From: Lachnospiraceae bacterium
GTDB taxonomy: Bacteria > Bacillota > Clostridia > Lachnospirales > Lachnospiraceae
Direction of reading: 5' to 3'
NCBI GenBank assembly: GCA_017889125.1
Contig: JAGHER010000054.1
Location: forward strand, 1 to 46,106
DNA: 46,106 bases
The translations under genes were made by a program, and so were the position numbers. This document shows positions 1 to 7,599 of this stretch, in pieces. Each line of letters starts with the position of its first letter. The first letter of the stretch is position 1. The notes beneath the pieces were generated by a model. It made no database searches, was not told where the DNA came from, and saw nothing but the letters and a program-made list of their open reading frames with translations.

Positions 1-123
1 CCACTCCAAAAGTGGATGCCTCAAAAGTTGAGCTTAGTGTCCTAGCGGACACCGCCCATCCTGTTGGCCGACAGGGTGGGCTTATTTCTTCTTACGCTTA
101 TCTCTTTTATCGAGATATGTAAG
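1..123. repeat. Tandem array of five hairpins
   Basis: Five inverted repeats follow one another with almost no spacing: CCACT/AGTGG (1-15), CTCAA/TTGAG (20-32), GTGTCC/GGACAC (37-52), an 11-bp stem with one wobble pair (54-81) followed by a T-rich stretch, and a bulged stem with TATCTC/GAGATA at its core (91-123). No coding frame is convincing here. The fourth hairpin could act as a plus-strand terminator for a gene left of the window. Packed hairpins like these also occur at ends or transfer origins of mobile elements, but no recombinase or relaxase is visible, so the identity is open. Confidence 0.4.
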
Positions 124-445
124 AAATCATTCACCCTTATTACTATAGGTTAAATGAAAATGAGGCAAGCCACTCCTGTCATGGATGTTTTCCGTGAATA
201 AATCTTATCATATCAGGAAAATATTTTCAACAAGAAAGACGATAAATCGACAAAACCGATTTCTGGCAGCGTGGTGAATGAAAACACAAAATGTATGAAA
301 AATTCTGGTTGAATCCCCATACCCGGTATGCTAAAATGGTCAGAGAAAATCGAAAACATAGCATCTGTCCAGGTACGGGAACACGCAGGCAGGTGTGAAA
401 AGTGTTTGGCAGACACTCTTCACAAAGATAGCATCCAAAAGACGG
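124..445 (+). other. Gene-poor AT-rich stretch; possible structured RNA
   Basis: No supported gene lies here. A 15-codon frame (154-201, MKMRQATPVMDVFRE) is open but lacks a clear ribosome binding site. Further right are paired segments: ATGCTA (328-333) with TAGCAT (359-364), enclosed by CCCG/CGGG, and an 11-bp stem with one mismatch at 395-423. With the terminator at 446-486, this could be the 3' part of an independent structured transcript. I do not recognise a known RNA family. The minus-strand ORFs listed here have no ribosome binding sites and look random. Confidence 0.3.
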
Positions 446-486
446 CAAGGTGTGAAGCGCAGAGCTTGACACCTTGTTTTTTGTTT
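446..486 (+). terminator. Strong intrinsic terminator
   Basis: CAAGGTGT pairs with ACACCTTG; after one G:G mismatch, AAGC pairs with GCTT around a five-base loop. A run of T residues follows. It ends any transcript coming from the left and isolates the surface cluster that starts at 543. Confidence 0.75.
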
Positions 487-542
487 TCCCAAAATGGATG
501 AGGGCATCCAAATATTATACAGTTACTTAAGAGGGTATGAAA

Positions 543-1679
543 ATGAGAAAGTGTTTGAAAGTATTTGCAGTGACTGCGGCATTCAGTTTATTTGCCGCTA
601 TGCCCGGGTTTGCGGAGCAGTCCTCCAGATGGTACAGCGGTCAGGACGGGAGCTGGTATGTGCGCAGCCGGGACAATAAGGGCAATGTGGAAAACAGCTG
701 GTTTCAGGATCTGGATGACAGCTGGTATCTTTTGGCTCCAGATGGCCATATGTATGCGGGGCTGATCCATGACACATCTACGGGGCGCTATTATTATTGC
801 CAGACGGAGCATGACGGCTTTTACGGCAGGATGGCGGTCACTGATGGCGCCTATACGGTGAATGGGCGGCAGGTTTACCTGAAATTCAACCAGGAGCACG
901 ATGGGGCCTTTGGCGCAATTACTTCTGGTCTGGCGGCGCTGCAGCGCACAGGGGTAGCGACGGTGGAAATCGATGGGATTTCCAGTGAGAGCGAGGCTGC
1001 CCAGGAAAATGAGGAGGAGGTTCTCCAGGAGAGGGAAGTGTCGGAGGCGGAGATTGACGCCTTTTACAACGGCTCTGTGCTGGTTGGCGATTCGGTTATG
1101 CTGGGATTCCGGAATTACTGTATGCGGAGCAGCGATCCCTTTTTGAAATCCTTTAATTTTCTTGCATCGGGAAGCTTTTCGGTACATAATGCCCTGTGGC
1201 CGGTGAGTTCGAAAAGCGTTCATCCGATTTATCAGGGAGCGCAGCGTCCTGTGTGGGAGTCTCTGGCGCTGATGCAGGCGAAAAAGGTATTTCTTTTCTT
1301 TGGTCTGAATGATTTGAACATGGGAAATGACACCTGCGAGTGTTACCAGCAGGTGGTTGCTAATATCAAGCAGCTTTGCCCGGATGCGGAGATTCACATT
1401 ATGAGCATGACCTATACGCTGAGAGGCAAGGGCAAGGGCCGGCTGAACAATGACAATATCCGGGTGTTTAATGCACAGATGAAGGAAATCGCTGAGGCCA
1501 ATGGCTGGGGATACATTGATCTGGCTACGCCGCTTTCTGATGCCAACGGCGATTTGGCTCCGGAGTACTGCAGCGACAATTACGTGCACCAGACCTCCGC
1601 AGCATATCAGGTGTGGACCAATGTGCTGAGGCAGTATGCCAGAGACCAGTTAAAATATACCCCGGCACCGGAGGCGTAA
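543..1679 (+). CDS. Secreted SGNH/GDSL hydrolase with cell-wall-binding-like repeats
   Basis: The start (M, then RKCLK) is set by GAGGG at 531-535, seven bases upstream; the ATG at 537 sits too close to it. Residues 1 to about 24 form a signal peptide. Residues 27-135 hold aromatic/glycine-rich repeats (WYSGQDGSWY, SWYLLAPDG) like choline-type wall-binding modules. The C-terminal half is an SGNH hydrolase fold: VGDSVMLG carries the nucleophilic serine (about residue 181), FGLND gives block III, and DNYVH near residue 342 gives the Asp-His pair. It lies upstream of DUF4358, MBOAT and DHHW genes, so it probably adds or removes acyl groups on an envelope polymer. The substrate is unknown. Confidence 0.8.
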   Translation: MRKCLKVFAVTAAFSLFAAMPGFAEQSSRWYSGQDGSWYVRSRDNKGNVENSWFQDLDDSWYLLAPDGHMYAGLIHDTSTGRYYYCQTEHDGFYGRMAVTDGAYTVNGRQVYLKFNQEHDGAFGAITSGLAALQRTGVATVEIDGISSESEAAQENEEEVLQEREVSEAEIDAFYNGSVLVGDSVMLGFRNYCMRSSDPFLKSFNFLASGSFSVHNALWPVSSKSVHPIYQGAQRPVWESLALMQAKKVFLFFGLNDLNMGNDTCECYQQVVANIKQLCPDAEIHIMSMTYTLRGKGKGRLNNDNIRVFNAQMKEIAEANGWGYIDLATPLSDANGDLAPEYCSDNYVHQTSAAYQVWTNVLRQYARDQLKYTPAPEA

Positions 1680-1729
1680 ACTGGAGATGCCCCATATGGG
1701 GATAAGCGATAACGAAAGAGGAGATTGAG

Positions 1730-2602
1730 ATGAAAAAGAGAACAGCAATTTGGAAGGTAAAGAAGGGCGCCGCGGTTTTGGCCATGGCGGTGATTTTAGG
1801 CGGCTGCGGCAGCCAGGGCGGAAGCGAGACAAAGCCTGCAGATGCAGTGACGGAAGCGGTAGCGGACGGGGCTGTGTCTGAGGCGGAAGATGGGGCTGAG
1901 AAGACGGAGGAAGCGCCTAAAGGAGTCTCTGCTTCTGAGACGGCAGAGGCGGATGAAAAAGAGACAAAGGAAAAGGCGGAAGCGGCAGAAAAAGACGCTG
2001 CGGAAGATACAGAAGAGAAAGAAGCGGAAGAAGACGGAGCGGCAGAAGATGGAGTGAAAGAAAACGCAGAGAATGAGGCGGAAGAACCAGCAGCCGACAC
2101 TTCTGCAGAGGGCGGCCAGGAACAAAAAGCCGGAGAGGCAGAGGAGACTGTGGATGCGGCAGAAACAGCGGCGGAAACAGCAGCAGAGACGGCGGCAGAA
2201 CCTTCTTCTGCGGCTTCTGTTACGCCAGCCTCCATCTATGCGGCTGTAGGAAATCAGGTGGCCCTTCCTTCCATGATCGAGGGAGATGACAACTTTATTT
2301 CCAATTATTACGGCATCAATCCGGCAGACCTGGATGGATATGTGTTTGCCAGCGCGGAGGATCCCACCCTGGCGGATTCGGTTATCATTATGAAGGCAAA
2401 GAGCGGGGACGGGGCAGAGCGCATTGTGGCTGCACTGAACACCGTTATTGAGCAGAAGGCTGTGGAAATGGAGAATTACCTTCCGGAGCAGTATGCCATC
2501 GTGGCGAAAAGCTCGGTAAAGACGGAAGGGGACTACATCTATCTGGTTATCTCAGCGGAGGCGGACAGCATCGAGTCCGTGATCCGGGAAAATCTGAAAT
2601 AA
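1730..2602 (+). CDS. DUF4358-type lipoprotein with acidic Glu/Ala linker
   Basis: The N-terminus has a lipoprotein signal with lipobox LGGC, so the mature protein should be tethered to the outer face of the membrane. Residues from about 30 to 165 are an almost pure Glu/Ala/Thr low-complexity linker, strongly acidic. Residues 166-290 form a compact domain (around NYYGINPADLDGY) resembling DUF4358, whose function is not known. GAGGAG lies just before the ATG. It sits 50 bases after the SGNH gene and 12 bases before the MBOAT gene, so it is probably cotranscribed with them. A palindrome CCCCATATGGGG (1690-1701) lies in the gap before it. Confidence 0.75.
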   Translation: MKKRTAIWKVKKGAAVLAMAVILGGCGSQGGSETKPADAVTEAVADGAVSEAEDGAEKTEEAPKGVSASETAEADEKETKEKAEAAEKDAAEDTEEKEAEEDGAAEDGVKENAENEAEEPAADTSAEGGQEQKAGEAEETVDAAETAAETAAETAAEPSSAASVTPASIYAAVGNQVALPSMIEGDDNFISNYYGINPADLDGYVFASAEDPTLADSVIIMKAKSGDGAERIVAALNTVIEQKAVEMENYLPEQYAIVAKSSVKTEGDYIYLVISAEADSIESVIRENLK

Positions 2603-2614
2603 CGGGAGGAAATC

Positions 2615-4030
2615 ATGGTTTTCAGCAGCATACCATTTTTGTTTTTCTTTCTCCCGGCAAGTTTAATCCTTTATTATGCTGCGCCCTTTAAACTGAAAAA
2701 TCATATCCTGCTCGCCTTCAGCTTAGTTTTCTATGCCTGGGGCGAGCCGGTTTACATTATCCTGATGCTTTTTGCGTCTGCGGTGGATTACACAAACGGG
2801 CGTTTCATGGATAAATTTGGGGCGGATGACCGGCGGAGAAGGATTTTTTTATGTATTTCCGTGATGATCAACCTGTCCATGCTGGGCTTTTTTAAATATG
2901 CAGATTTCCTTGTGGAGATTGTCAACGGCCTCTTTGGCAGTTCCATTAAGCCATTAGGCCTGGGGCTTCCTGTGGGCATCAGCTTTTTTACCTTCCAGAC
3001 CATGAGCTACAGCATTGATTTATATCGGAGAGAGGTGAAGGTGGAGAAAAATTATCTGACCTATCTCACCTATGTTTCCATGTTCCCCCAGCTGATTGCC
3101 GGGCCCATCGTCCGGTTTTCTACGGTCAATGAGGAGCTTCATGAGAGAACCATCGACTGGGACGGCTTTGTTTATGGAACCCTCCGGTTTATGCAGGGAT
3201 TATTTAAAAAGGTTCTCCTTGCCAACAATACGGGGGCGGTCTGGGAAGCCATCAAGGGGATGGAGACGGGCTCGGCCTCTGCAGCGACGGCCTGGCTGGG
3301 AGCGATGTGCTTTACCCTTCAGCTATACTTTGACTTCAGCGCCTACAGCGATATGGCCATCGGCATGGGGCGTATGCTGGGCTTTCATTACATGGAAAAC
3401 TTCTGCTATCCCCTGTCGGCCGTTTCGGTGACAGACTTCTGGAGAAGATGGCACATTTCCCTGTCCACCTGGTTTCGGGATTATGTGTATATTCCCCTGG
3501 GCGGGAACCGGAAGGGCGCGGCGAAGCAGCTGCGGAATATGTTTATCGTCTGGTTCCTCACCGGGCTTTGGCACGGGGCTGCATGGAATTTTATCATCTG
3601 GGGCCTGTATTACGGTGTCCTTTTGGCCTTGGAAAAATTCGTCTGGGGCGAAAGGCTTTCCCGGCTGCCTTCCTTCCTGCGCCACCTGTATGCGGTGGTG
3701 ATCGTGGTGTTCGGCTTTGTCATCTTCGTCTTTGACGATATGGGACAGCTGGGGGCATATATTTCGTCCATGTTTGGAATGGCGGGAAATGGGCTGTTTG
3801 GAGAAGAATTTTTATGGTACGCTGCCAACAACGGGCTTCTCCTGGCGGTGGCCATCGTCCTGGCCTTCCCCTTTTATCCTTTTGTGAAAGAGAAGCTTAA
3901 AAAGGTGGGGAAGCGGGGGCAGAGTCTTCTGGCCCTGGGGTCTATGGCGGGCTATGTGGGCCTTCTTTTGCTGACCACCGCTTACCTGGTAAACGATACC
4001 TATAATCCGTTTCTGTATTTCCGTTTTTAG
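2615..4030 (+). CDS. MBOAT membrane O-acyltransferase (AlgI/DltB-like)
   Basis: A polytopic membrane protein of 471 residues with the AlgI-family signatures DFWRRWHISLSTWFRDY and, near residue 318, GLWHGAAWNF, which holds the catalytic-type histidine. Family members move acyl groups across the membrane to extracytoplasmic polymers such as alginate or teichoic acid. No dltA/dltC partner is present, so acetylation of a polysaccharide fits better than D-alanylation. It lies between the lipoprotein and the DHHW gene, the usual neighbourhood of this acyltransferase type. The start ATG follows GGGAGG. Confidence 0.9.
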   Translation: MVFSSIPFLFFFLPASLILYYAAPFKLKNHILLAFSLVFYAWGEPVYIILMLFASAVDYTNGRFMDKFGADDRRRRIFLCISVMINLSMLGFFKYADFLVEIVNGLFGSSIKPLGLGLPVGISFFTFQTMSYSIDLYRREVKVEKNYLTYLTYVSMFPQLIAGPIVRFSTVNEELHERTIDWDGFVYGTLRFMQGLFKKVLLANNTGAVWEAIKGMETGSASAATAWLGAMCFTLQLYFDFSAYSDMAIGMGRMLGFHYMENFCYPLSAVSVTDFWRRWHISLSTWFRDYVYIPLGGNRKGAAKQLRNMFIVWFLTGLWHGAAWNFIIWGLYYGVLLALEKFVWGERLSRLPSFLRHLYAVVIVVFGFVIFVFDDMGQLGAYISSMFGMAGNGLFGEEFLWYAANNGLLLAVAIVLAFPFYPFVKEKLKKVGKRGQSLLALGSMAGYVGLLLLTTAYLVNDTYNPFLYFRF

Positions 4031-4044
4031 GAGGGCGTTCAGAC

Positions 4045-5181
4045 ATGAAGGAAAACAACAATAAAATCCAGTCGGCCACGGCGGTGATCCTGGCTGTTTT
4101 CGTTCTCGCTTTTTCCTGCGCCTTTTTCCTGATGGAGAAAAAGGAATTTTCGGAGAGTGAAAACCGGTATCTTTCCGCATTTCCGGAATTTTCCGCGGAA
4201 ACCCTGAAAAACGGGGATTTTATGGAGGGTGTGCAGACTTATCTGGCGGATCATTTTCCATGCAGAGATATGTTTATGGGGATTAAGGCAGAGGCGGAGA
4301 TCGCCGCAGGAAAGCGGGAGATCAATGGCATTTACATTGCCGATGACGGGTATTTGATCGAGGCCTACAAGGCGCCGAAAAACACGGAAAAGATCGTGGG
4401 AAATTTCCAGAAATTTTACGAGGCAGTGAAGGATGAGGATGTATCCGTTTCTCTTCTGCTGGTGCCTACCGCTTCGGTGATCTATGCAGAAAAGCTGCCG
4501 TCTTTTGCCCAGGAACCGGATCAGATGGGAGAGCGGGAGGCCATCTATGCGCGCTCCGGCCTGCCAAAGATCGACTGCTATGGGGCGCTTATGGACAAGA
4601 AGGATGAGATGCAGCTGTATTACCGCACCGACCATCACTGGACCAGCTACGGCGCGTATGCGGCCTATACGGCGTACTGTGAGCAGACGGGGATCGAGCC
4701 GGTGATGCTGGAGGATTTAGTCGCCAAGGAGGTGTCCGCGGATTTTCGAGGGACTATTTATTCCAAGTTAAATGACGGAAGGATGGGGAAGGATACCATC
4801 ACGGTCTTTGAAAATCCGGAAAATCAGCTGACGGTTTTTTATACGGACACGAAAGAAACCACGGATTCCCTTTATAATTTTGCGTATCTGGAGAAGAAGG
4901 ACAAATATTCCTTATTTTTGGACAATCTTCATTCCCTGATTGAGATTACCAATGAAACGGCGGATTCGGAGAGGGAGCTGGTGCTGATTAAGGACAGCTA
5001 TGCCAATTCCATGGTTCCCTTTTTGGTGAATCATTTTAAGAAGATTTATGTGTTTGATACGAGGTATTATAAGCAGGGGCCAAGTTCGTTTGTTAAGGAG
5101 CATCCGGAGGTTACCGATGTGCTGATTTTGTATAATATGAATACCATTGATACGGATTTGGGGATTGGGGGGATTTACTAG
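4045..5181 (+). CDS. DHHW-family envelope protein, MBOAT partner
   Basis: One N-terminal membrane segment (about residues 12-30) anchors an extracytoplasmic domain. The diagnostic motif TDHHWTSYGAY sits near residue 197, and GIYIADDGYLIE and KDSYANSMVPF are also visible, as in DHHW and AlgJ/AlgX-like proteins. In alginate systems the corresponding proteins are SGNH-like acetyltransferases that receive the acyl group from the MBOAT protein. The gene starts 14 bases after the MBOAT gene, so the two very likely act as a pair. The last 150 bases are rich in simple G/T codons. Confidence 0.85.
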   Translation: MKENNNKIQSATAVILAVFVLAFSCAFFLMEKKEFSESENRYLSAFPEFSAETLKNGDFMEGVQTYLADHFPCRDMFMGIKAEAEIAAGKREINGIYIADDGYLIEAYKAPKNTEKIVGNFQKFYEAVKDEDVSVSLLLVPTASVIYAEKLPSFAQEPDQMGEREAIYARSGLPKIDCYGALMDKKDEMQLYYRTDHHWTSYGAYAAYTAYCEQTGIEPVMLEDLVAKEVSADFRGTIYSKLNDGRMGKDTITVFENPENQLTVFYTDTKETTDSLYNFAYLEKKDKYSLFLDNLHSLIEITNETADSERELVLIKDSYANSMVPFLVNHFKKIYVFDTRYYKQGPSSFVKEHPEVTDVLILYNMNTIDTDLGIGGIY

Positions 5182-5185
5182 AATC

Positions 5186-5602
5186 ATGTACACATTTAAA
5201 GATTTTGTAGAGATCGTTGCAAAGCTTCGTTCAGAAAATGGCTGTCCGTGGGACAGAGCGCAGACCTTCGAGTCGCTGAAAAAATGTCTGGCGGACGAAA
5301 CCGAGGAGGTATTTCAGGCGATCGACAATAAGGACATGGAAAATCTGTGCGAGGAGCTGGGGGATGTGCTTCTGCAGGTGGTGATGAACAGCCAGATCGC
5401 GGCGGAGCTGGGGGAATTTACCATTGACGATGTGATTGACGGCGTCAGCCGCAAGATGGTGCGGCGTCATCCTCATGTTTTTGGGGACGCAAAAGTGACC
5501 AATGCGGAGGAAGGATTGGCCCTCTGGAATGCCATCAAGAAAGAGGAAAAAGCCGCGAAAAATCAAGGAAAAAAAGACCTGGGAAAAGAGGGCGGAAAAT
5601 AG
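5186..5602 (+). CDS. mazG: MazG nucleotide pyrophosphohydrolase, single-domain
   Basis: The protein (MYTFKDFV start) has the family opening ENGCPWDRAQT, an EEVFQ helix and ELGDVLLQVV, which supply the acidic metal ligands. MazG enzymes hydrolyse NTPs or dNTPs to the monophosphate and clear aberrant nucleotides. At 138 residues it is a one-domain version; E. coli MazG has two. The tail is lysine-rich. The listed frame begins upstream at 5147 inside the DHHW gene, but conservation starts at 5186, where the ribosome binding site is weak. In Bacillus the homologue (C-terminal part of YabN) also precedes yabO-yabP-yabQ-divIC. Confidence 0.88.
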   Translation: MYTFKDFVEIVAKLRSENGCPWDRAQTFESLKKCLADETEEVFQAIDNKDMENLCEELGDVLLQVVMNSQIAAELGEFTIDDVIDGVSRKMVRRHPHVFGDAKVTNAEEGLALWNAIKKEEKAAKNQGKKDLGKEGGK

Positions 5603-5611
5603 CGAAAATCC

Positions 5612-5640
5612 TTGACAAAAGGCATAGAAACGGATATAAA
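5612..5640 (+). promoter_or_regulatory. Vegetative promoter of hup
   Basis: TTGACA (5612-5617), a 17-base spacer and TATAAA (5635-5640). It begins just after the mazG stop and would leave a 5' leader of about 120 bases before hup. Strong constitutive expression fits an abundant nucleoid protein. Confidence 0.8.
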
Positions 5641-5766
5641 TGATAGGGTACACATTTTAGCGCGCGAGGGAAGGTCGAGGCTTTCAGTTATGCGAGCAGC
5701 GGGCCGGGAAGGATAAGTTTTCGAACCGGCATAGGCTCCCCCCGCAGACGAATCAGGAGGAATACG

Positions 5767-6042
5767 ATGAACAAAACCGAATTAATCGCAGCAATCGCTG
5801 AGAAAGCAGAAATTTCCAGAAAAGATGCAGAGAAGGCGCTGAAGGCATTTACCGATGTAGTAGCAGATGAGCTGGTTAAGGGCGAGAAGGTACAGCTGGT
5901 TGGCTTCGGTACTTTCGAGGTTTCCGAGAGAGGCGAGAGAGAGGGCAGAAATCCCAAGAGCGGCGAGCCTATGGTAATCGCAGCTTCCAAGAGCCCCAAG
6001 TTCAAAGCAGGCAAGGCATTAAAGGATCTGGTGAACGCATAA
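5767..6042 (+). CDS. hup: HU-type DNA-binding protein
   Basis: A 91-residue protein matching HU along its full length: helical N-terminal half (MNKTELIAAIAEKAEIS), the VQLVGFGTFEV strand and the DNA-grasping arm with GRNPKSGEP. HU bends and compacts DNA as a dimer. AGGAGG at 5755-5760 and its own strong promoter support high expression. Its place between mazG and rqcP differs from Bacillus, where the HU gene hbs lies elsewhere. Confidence 0.97.
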   Translation: MNKTELIAAIAEKAEISRKDAEKALKAFTDVVADELVKGEKVQLVGFGTFEVSERGEREGRNPKSGEPMVIAASKSPKFKAGKALKDLVNA

Positions 6043-6045
6043 ACG

Positions 6046-6285
6046 ATGAGACTGGACAAGTTTCTTAAGGTTTCCCGGCTGATTAAGCGGCGGACGGTGG
6101 CCAATGAGGCCTGCGACGCCGGCCGGGTGCTGGTGAATGATAAACCGGCGAAGGCCTCCCTGAATGTAAAAGAGGGAGATATTATCGAAATCCAGTTCGG
6201 CGCCAAGGCTGTGAAGGTGAAGGTGCTGGACGTACAGGAGACGGTGAAGAAGGACGAGGCCAAGGAGCTGTATGAGTATCTTTAA
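6046..6285 (+). CDS. rqcP: S4-domain RNA-binding protein RqcP (YabO)
   Basis: A 79-residue S4-domain protein (MRLDKFLKVSRLIKRRT, GRVLVNDKPAKAS). Orthologues bind the tRNA/23S rRNA junction on stalled 50S subunits and help RqcH add alanine tails in ribosome quality control; they are related to Hsp15. It begins three bases after the hup stop with no separate promoter, so it should be cotranscribed with hup. The length and the yabO position relative to yabP match Bacillus. Confidence 0.9.
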   Translation: MRLDKFLKVSRLIKRRTVANEACDAGRVLVNDKPAKASLNVKEGDIIEIQFGAKAVKVKVLDVQETVKKDEAKELYEYL

Positions 6286-6334
6286 GGAAAGGCGGATTAA
6301 CGCATTTTCCTGATAAGAGAAATTCGGACTGGCA

Positions 6335-6364
6335 GTCATATTTGCGCAAACCTCTTAATATACT
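6335..6364 (+). promoter_or_regulatory. Candidate sigma-E (mother-cell) promoter of yabP
   Basis: GTCATATTT (6335-6343) resembles the sigma-E -35 element. About 15 bases later TATAC lies in the position of the CATACAnT -10. There is no good sigma-A hexamer pair in this gap. In Bacillus yabP-yabQ belong to the sigma-E regulon, so the match is biologically sensible, but the -10 fit is only partial. Confidence 0.45.
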
Positions 6365-6397
6365 GAACAACAGGTCAGTGTGTTAGGAGGTTTTTTG

Positions 6398-6682
6398 ATG
6401 GAAGAAAAGATCGGCGGGCGTCCTCACCGGGTGATGATGGAGGACCGGGGAAAAATCAGCATAACGGGGATCGCAGATGTGGTTTCCTTCGATGAGAATC
6501 AGGTGGTTTTGGACACGGACAAGGGCCTGCTGACCATAAAAGGGCGGGATTTGTGCGTCAGCAGACTGACCCTGGACAAGGGGGAAATCGATATCGACGG
6601 ACAGGCAGAAAGCCTGGTGTACAGCTCCAATGAAGCCTTCCGAAAGAGCGGCGAGTCCTTTCTGGCAAGGCTCTTTAAGTAG
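6398..6682 (+). CDS. yabP: Sporulation protein YabP
   Basis: A 94-residue protein of the YabP family: HRVMMEDRGKISITGIADVVSFDENQV, a short repeated beta pattern (LLTIKGRDLCVSRLTLDKGEIDIDG), and a C-terminal helix ending in LARLF. YabP is made in the mother cell and needed for spore cortex formation in some species. TAGGAGG at 6384-6390 fixes the ATG at 6398, not the upstream GTG at 6380. It has its own candidate sporulation promoter and is followed nine bases later by yabQ. Confidence 0.93.
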   Translation: MEEKIGGRPHRVMMEDRGKISITGIADVVSFDENQVVLDTDKGLLTIKGRDLCVSRLTLDKGEIDIDGQAESLVYSSNEAFRKSGESFLARLFK

Positions 6683-6690
6683 GCCGGCCT

Positions 6691-7245
6691 ATGGGGGCGG
6701 TCAGCGGGGAGATTTACGGGCAGGCAAGGCTTCTTTTATCGTCTCTGGCCCTGGGGATTTGGCTGATGATCTGCTATGATCTGCTGCGGATTTTCCGGAT
6801 TTTGCTGGCTCAGAAGGCCTGGCTGGTAAGCCTGGAGGATTTCTTTTACTGGATCTATGTGAGCCTTTCGGTTTTTGCCCTTTTGTACCGGCTCAATGAC
6901 GGAATATTCCGGGCCTGGGCGGTGGGCTGCGTGTTTCTGGGAATGGTTTTTTATGACCGGCTGGTCAGCAGAAATGTGATGAAAGCCTTGCAAAAAGCGG
7001 TGGATGGTATTAAAATAAACTATTATAACCGGCGGCAGAAGCGGAAAGAGCTTCGCAGTAAGACAGACAGTAAAAGTGGTGGTGCAGATGAAGGCCAAAA
7101 AGAGGCAGTCCCGGATGTACAGGCGGGACAAATGGGAGAACCGGATGGCATTAATCGGAATCACAGCGGTGGTGCTGAGCCTGGCTGTGGTGGTGAACCT
7201 GAAGGGTGCATCCCTGAGAGCAAAGGATCTGGAATACCAGATTAA
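6691..7245 (+). CDS. yabQ: Spore cortex protein YabQ with overlapping tail
   Basis: The first 130 residues match YabQ: several hydrophobic helices (LLLSSLALGIWLMICYDLLRI, FFYWIYVSLSVFALLYRL) and a basic RRQKRKELR stretch. YabQ is a membrane protein needed for the spore cortex. The last 50 or so residues are Gly/Glu/Pro-rich and are read in another frame over the start of divIC, an overlap of 158 bases with the divIC ATG at 7088. This tail is probably a read-out of sequence constrained by divIC, perhaps after loss of an earlier stop. Confidence 0.88.
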   Translation: MGAVSGEIYGQARLLLSSLALGIWLMICYDLLRIFRILLAQKAWLVSLEDFFYWIYVSLSVFALLYRLNDGIFRAWAVGCVFLGMVFYDRLVSRNVMKALQKAVDGIKINYYNRRQKRKELRSKTDSKSGGADEGQKEAVPDVQAGQMGEPDGINRNHSGGAEPGCGGEPEGCIPESKGSGIPD

Positions 7246-7414
7246 GGAACAGAATCTTGAGGCCCAGAAGGCAGAAGAGGAGCAGAGGACGGCAGAGCTT
7301 GAAGAGCGGAAGATCTACGTCCAGACGAAGCAATATATTGAGGAAGTGGCCAAGGAAAAGCTGGGACTGGTGATGCCGGACGAAATCCTGCTGAAGCCTT
7401 CCGATGGTCAGTAG
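7088..7414 (+). CDS. divIC: Septum formation initiator DivIC/FtsB-like
   Basis: A small bitopic protein of 108 residues: a basic cytoplasmic start (KAKKRQSRMYRRDKW), one membrane segment (ALIGITAVVLSLAVVVNL), a coiled coil (LEYQIKEQNLEAQKAEEEQRTAELEERK) and the family ending EEVAKEKLGLVMPDEIL. It joins the FtsL/DivIB complex that activates septal wall synthesis. The ATG at 7088 lies inside yabQ; upstream GTG codons at 7076-7082 are possible alternatives. No strong ribosome binding site is visible, which suggests translational coupling to yabQ. Confidence 0.92.
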   Translation: MKAKKRQSRMYRRDKWENRMALIGITAVVLSLAVVVNLKGASLRAKDLEYQIKEQNLEAQKAEEEQRTAELEERKIYVQTKQYIEEVAKEKLGLVMPDEILLKPSDGQ

Positions 7415-7536
7415 TGAAGTTCTCTGGCGGCAGCCAGTGAAGCTTTTTGGCGGCAGGCAGTGAAGTCTTTTGGCAGCTGGTGATGAAGCTTTTCGTTGTC
7501 GGTAAGGAATTCTTCCCGTGGTCAGTAATGAATTCC
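7406..7536 (+). repeat. Degenerate tandem repeat between divIC and spoIIE
   Basis: About six imperfect copies of a 20-27 base unit built around GTCAGTGAAG and TGGCGGCAG run from the divIC stop towards spoIIE. Copies at the left are most alike and those at the right have decayed. The array takes the place where a full-length spoIIE would encode its membrane domain. Confidence 0.6.
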
Positions 7537-7554
7537 CTCCCGTCCGCATATAAT
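7496..7554 (+). promoter_or_regulatory. Possible Spo0A-type promoter of spoIIE
   Basis: TATAAT (7549-7554) lies 45 bases before the GTG start but has no good -35. TTGTCGGT (7496-7503) matches six of eight positions of the Spo0A box TTGTCGAA and lies about 45 bases upstream of the -10. Bacillus spoIIE is driven by sigma-A plus Spo0A-P, so the arrangement fits, but the evidence is modest. Confidence 0.3.
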
Positions 7555-7599
7555 CTTTTTGAGTATCCGAAAGATGATATGCGAATGGGAGGGATTTTT

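Noticed and set aside
154-201. 15-codon frame MKMRQATPVMDVFRE
   Set aside because: Too short and without a convincing ribosome binding site; noted only as part of the left-edge region.
588-1589. 333-residue minus-strand ORF opposite the SGNH gene
   Set aside because: It mirrors a clearly conserved plus-strand gene, has no ribosome binding site and shows no domain pattern.
1525-2235. 236-residue Ser/Ala-rich minus-strand ORF
   Set aside because: It is the reverse reading of the Glu/Ala-rich linker of the lipoprotein; its composition is a by-product.
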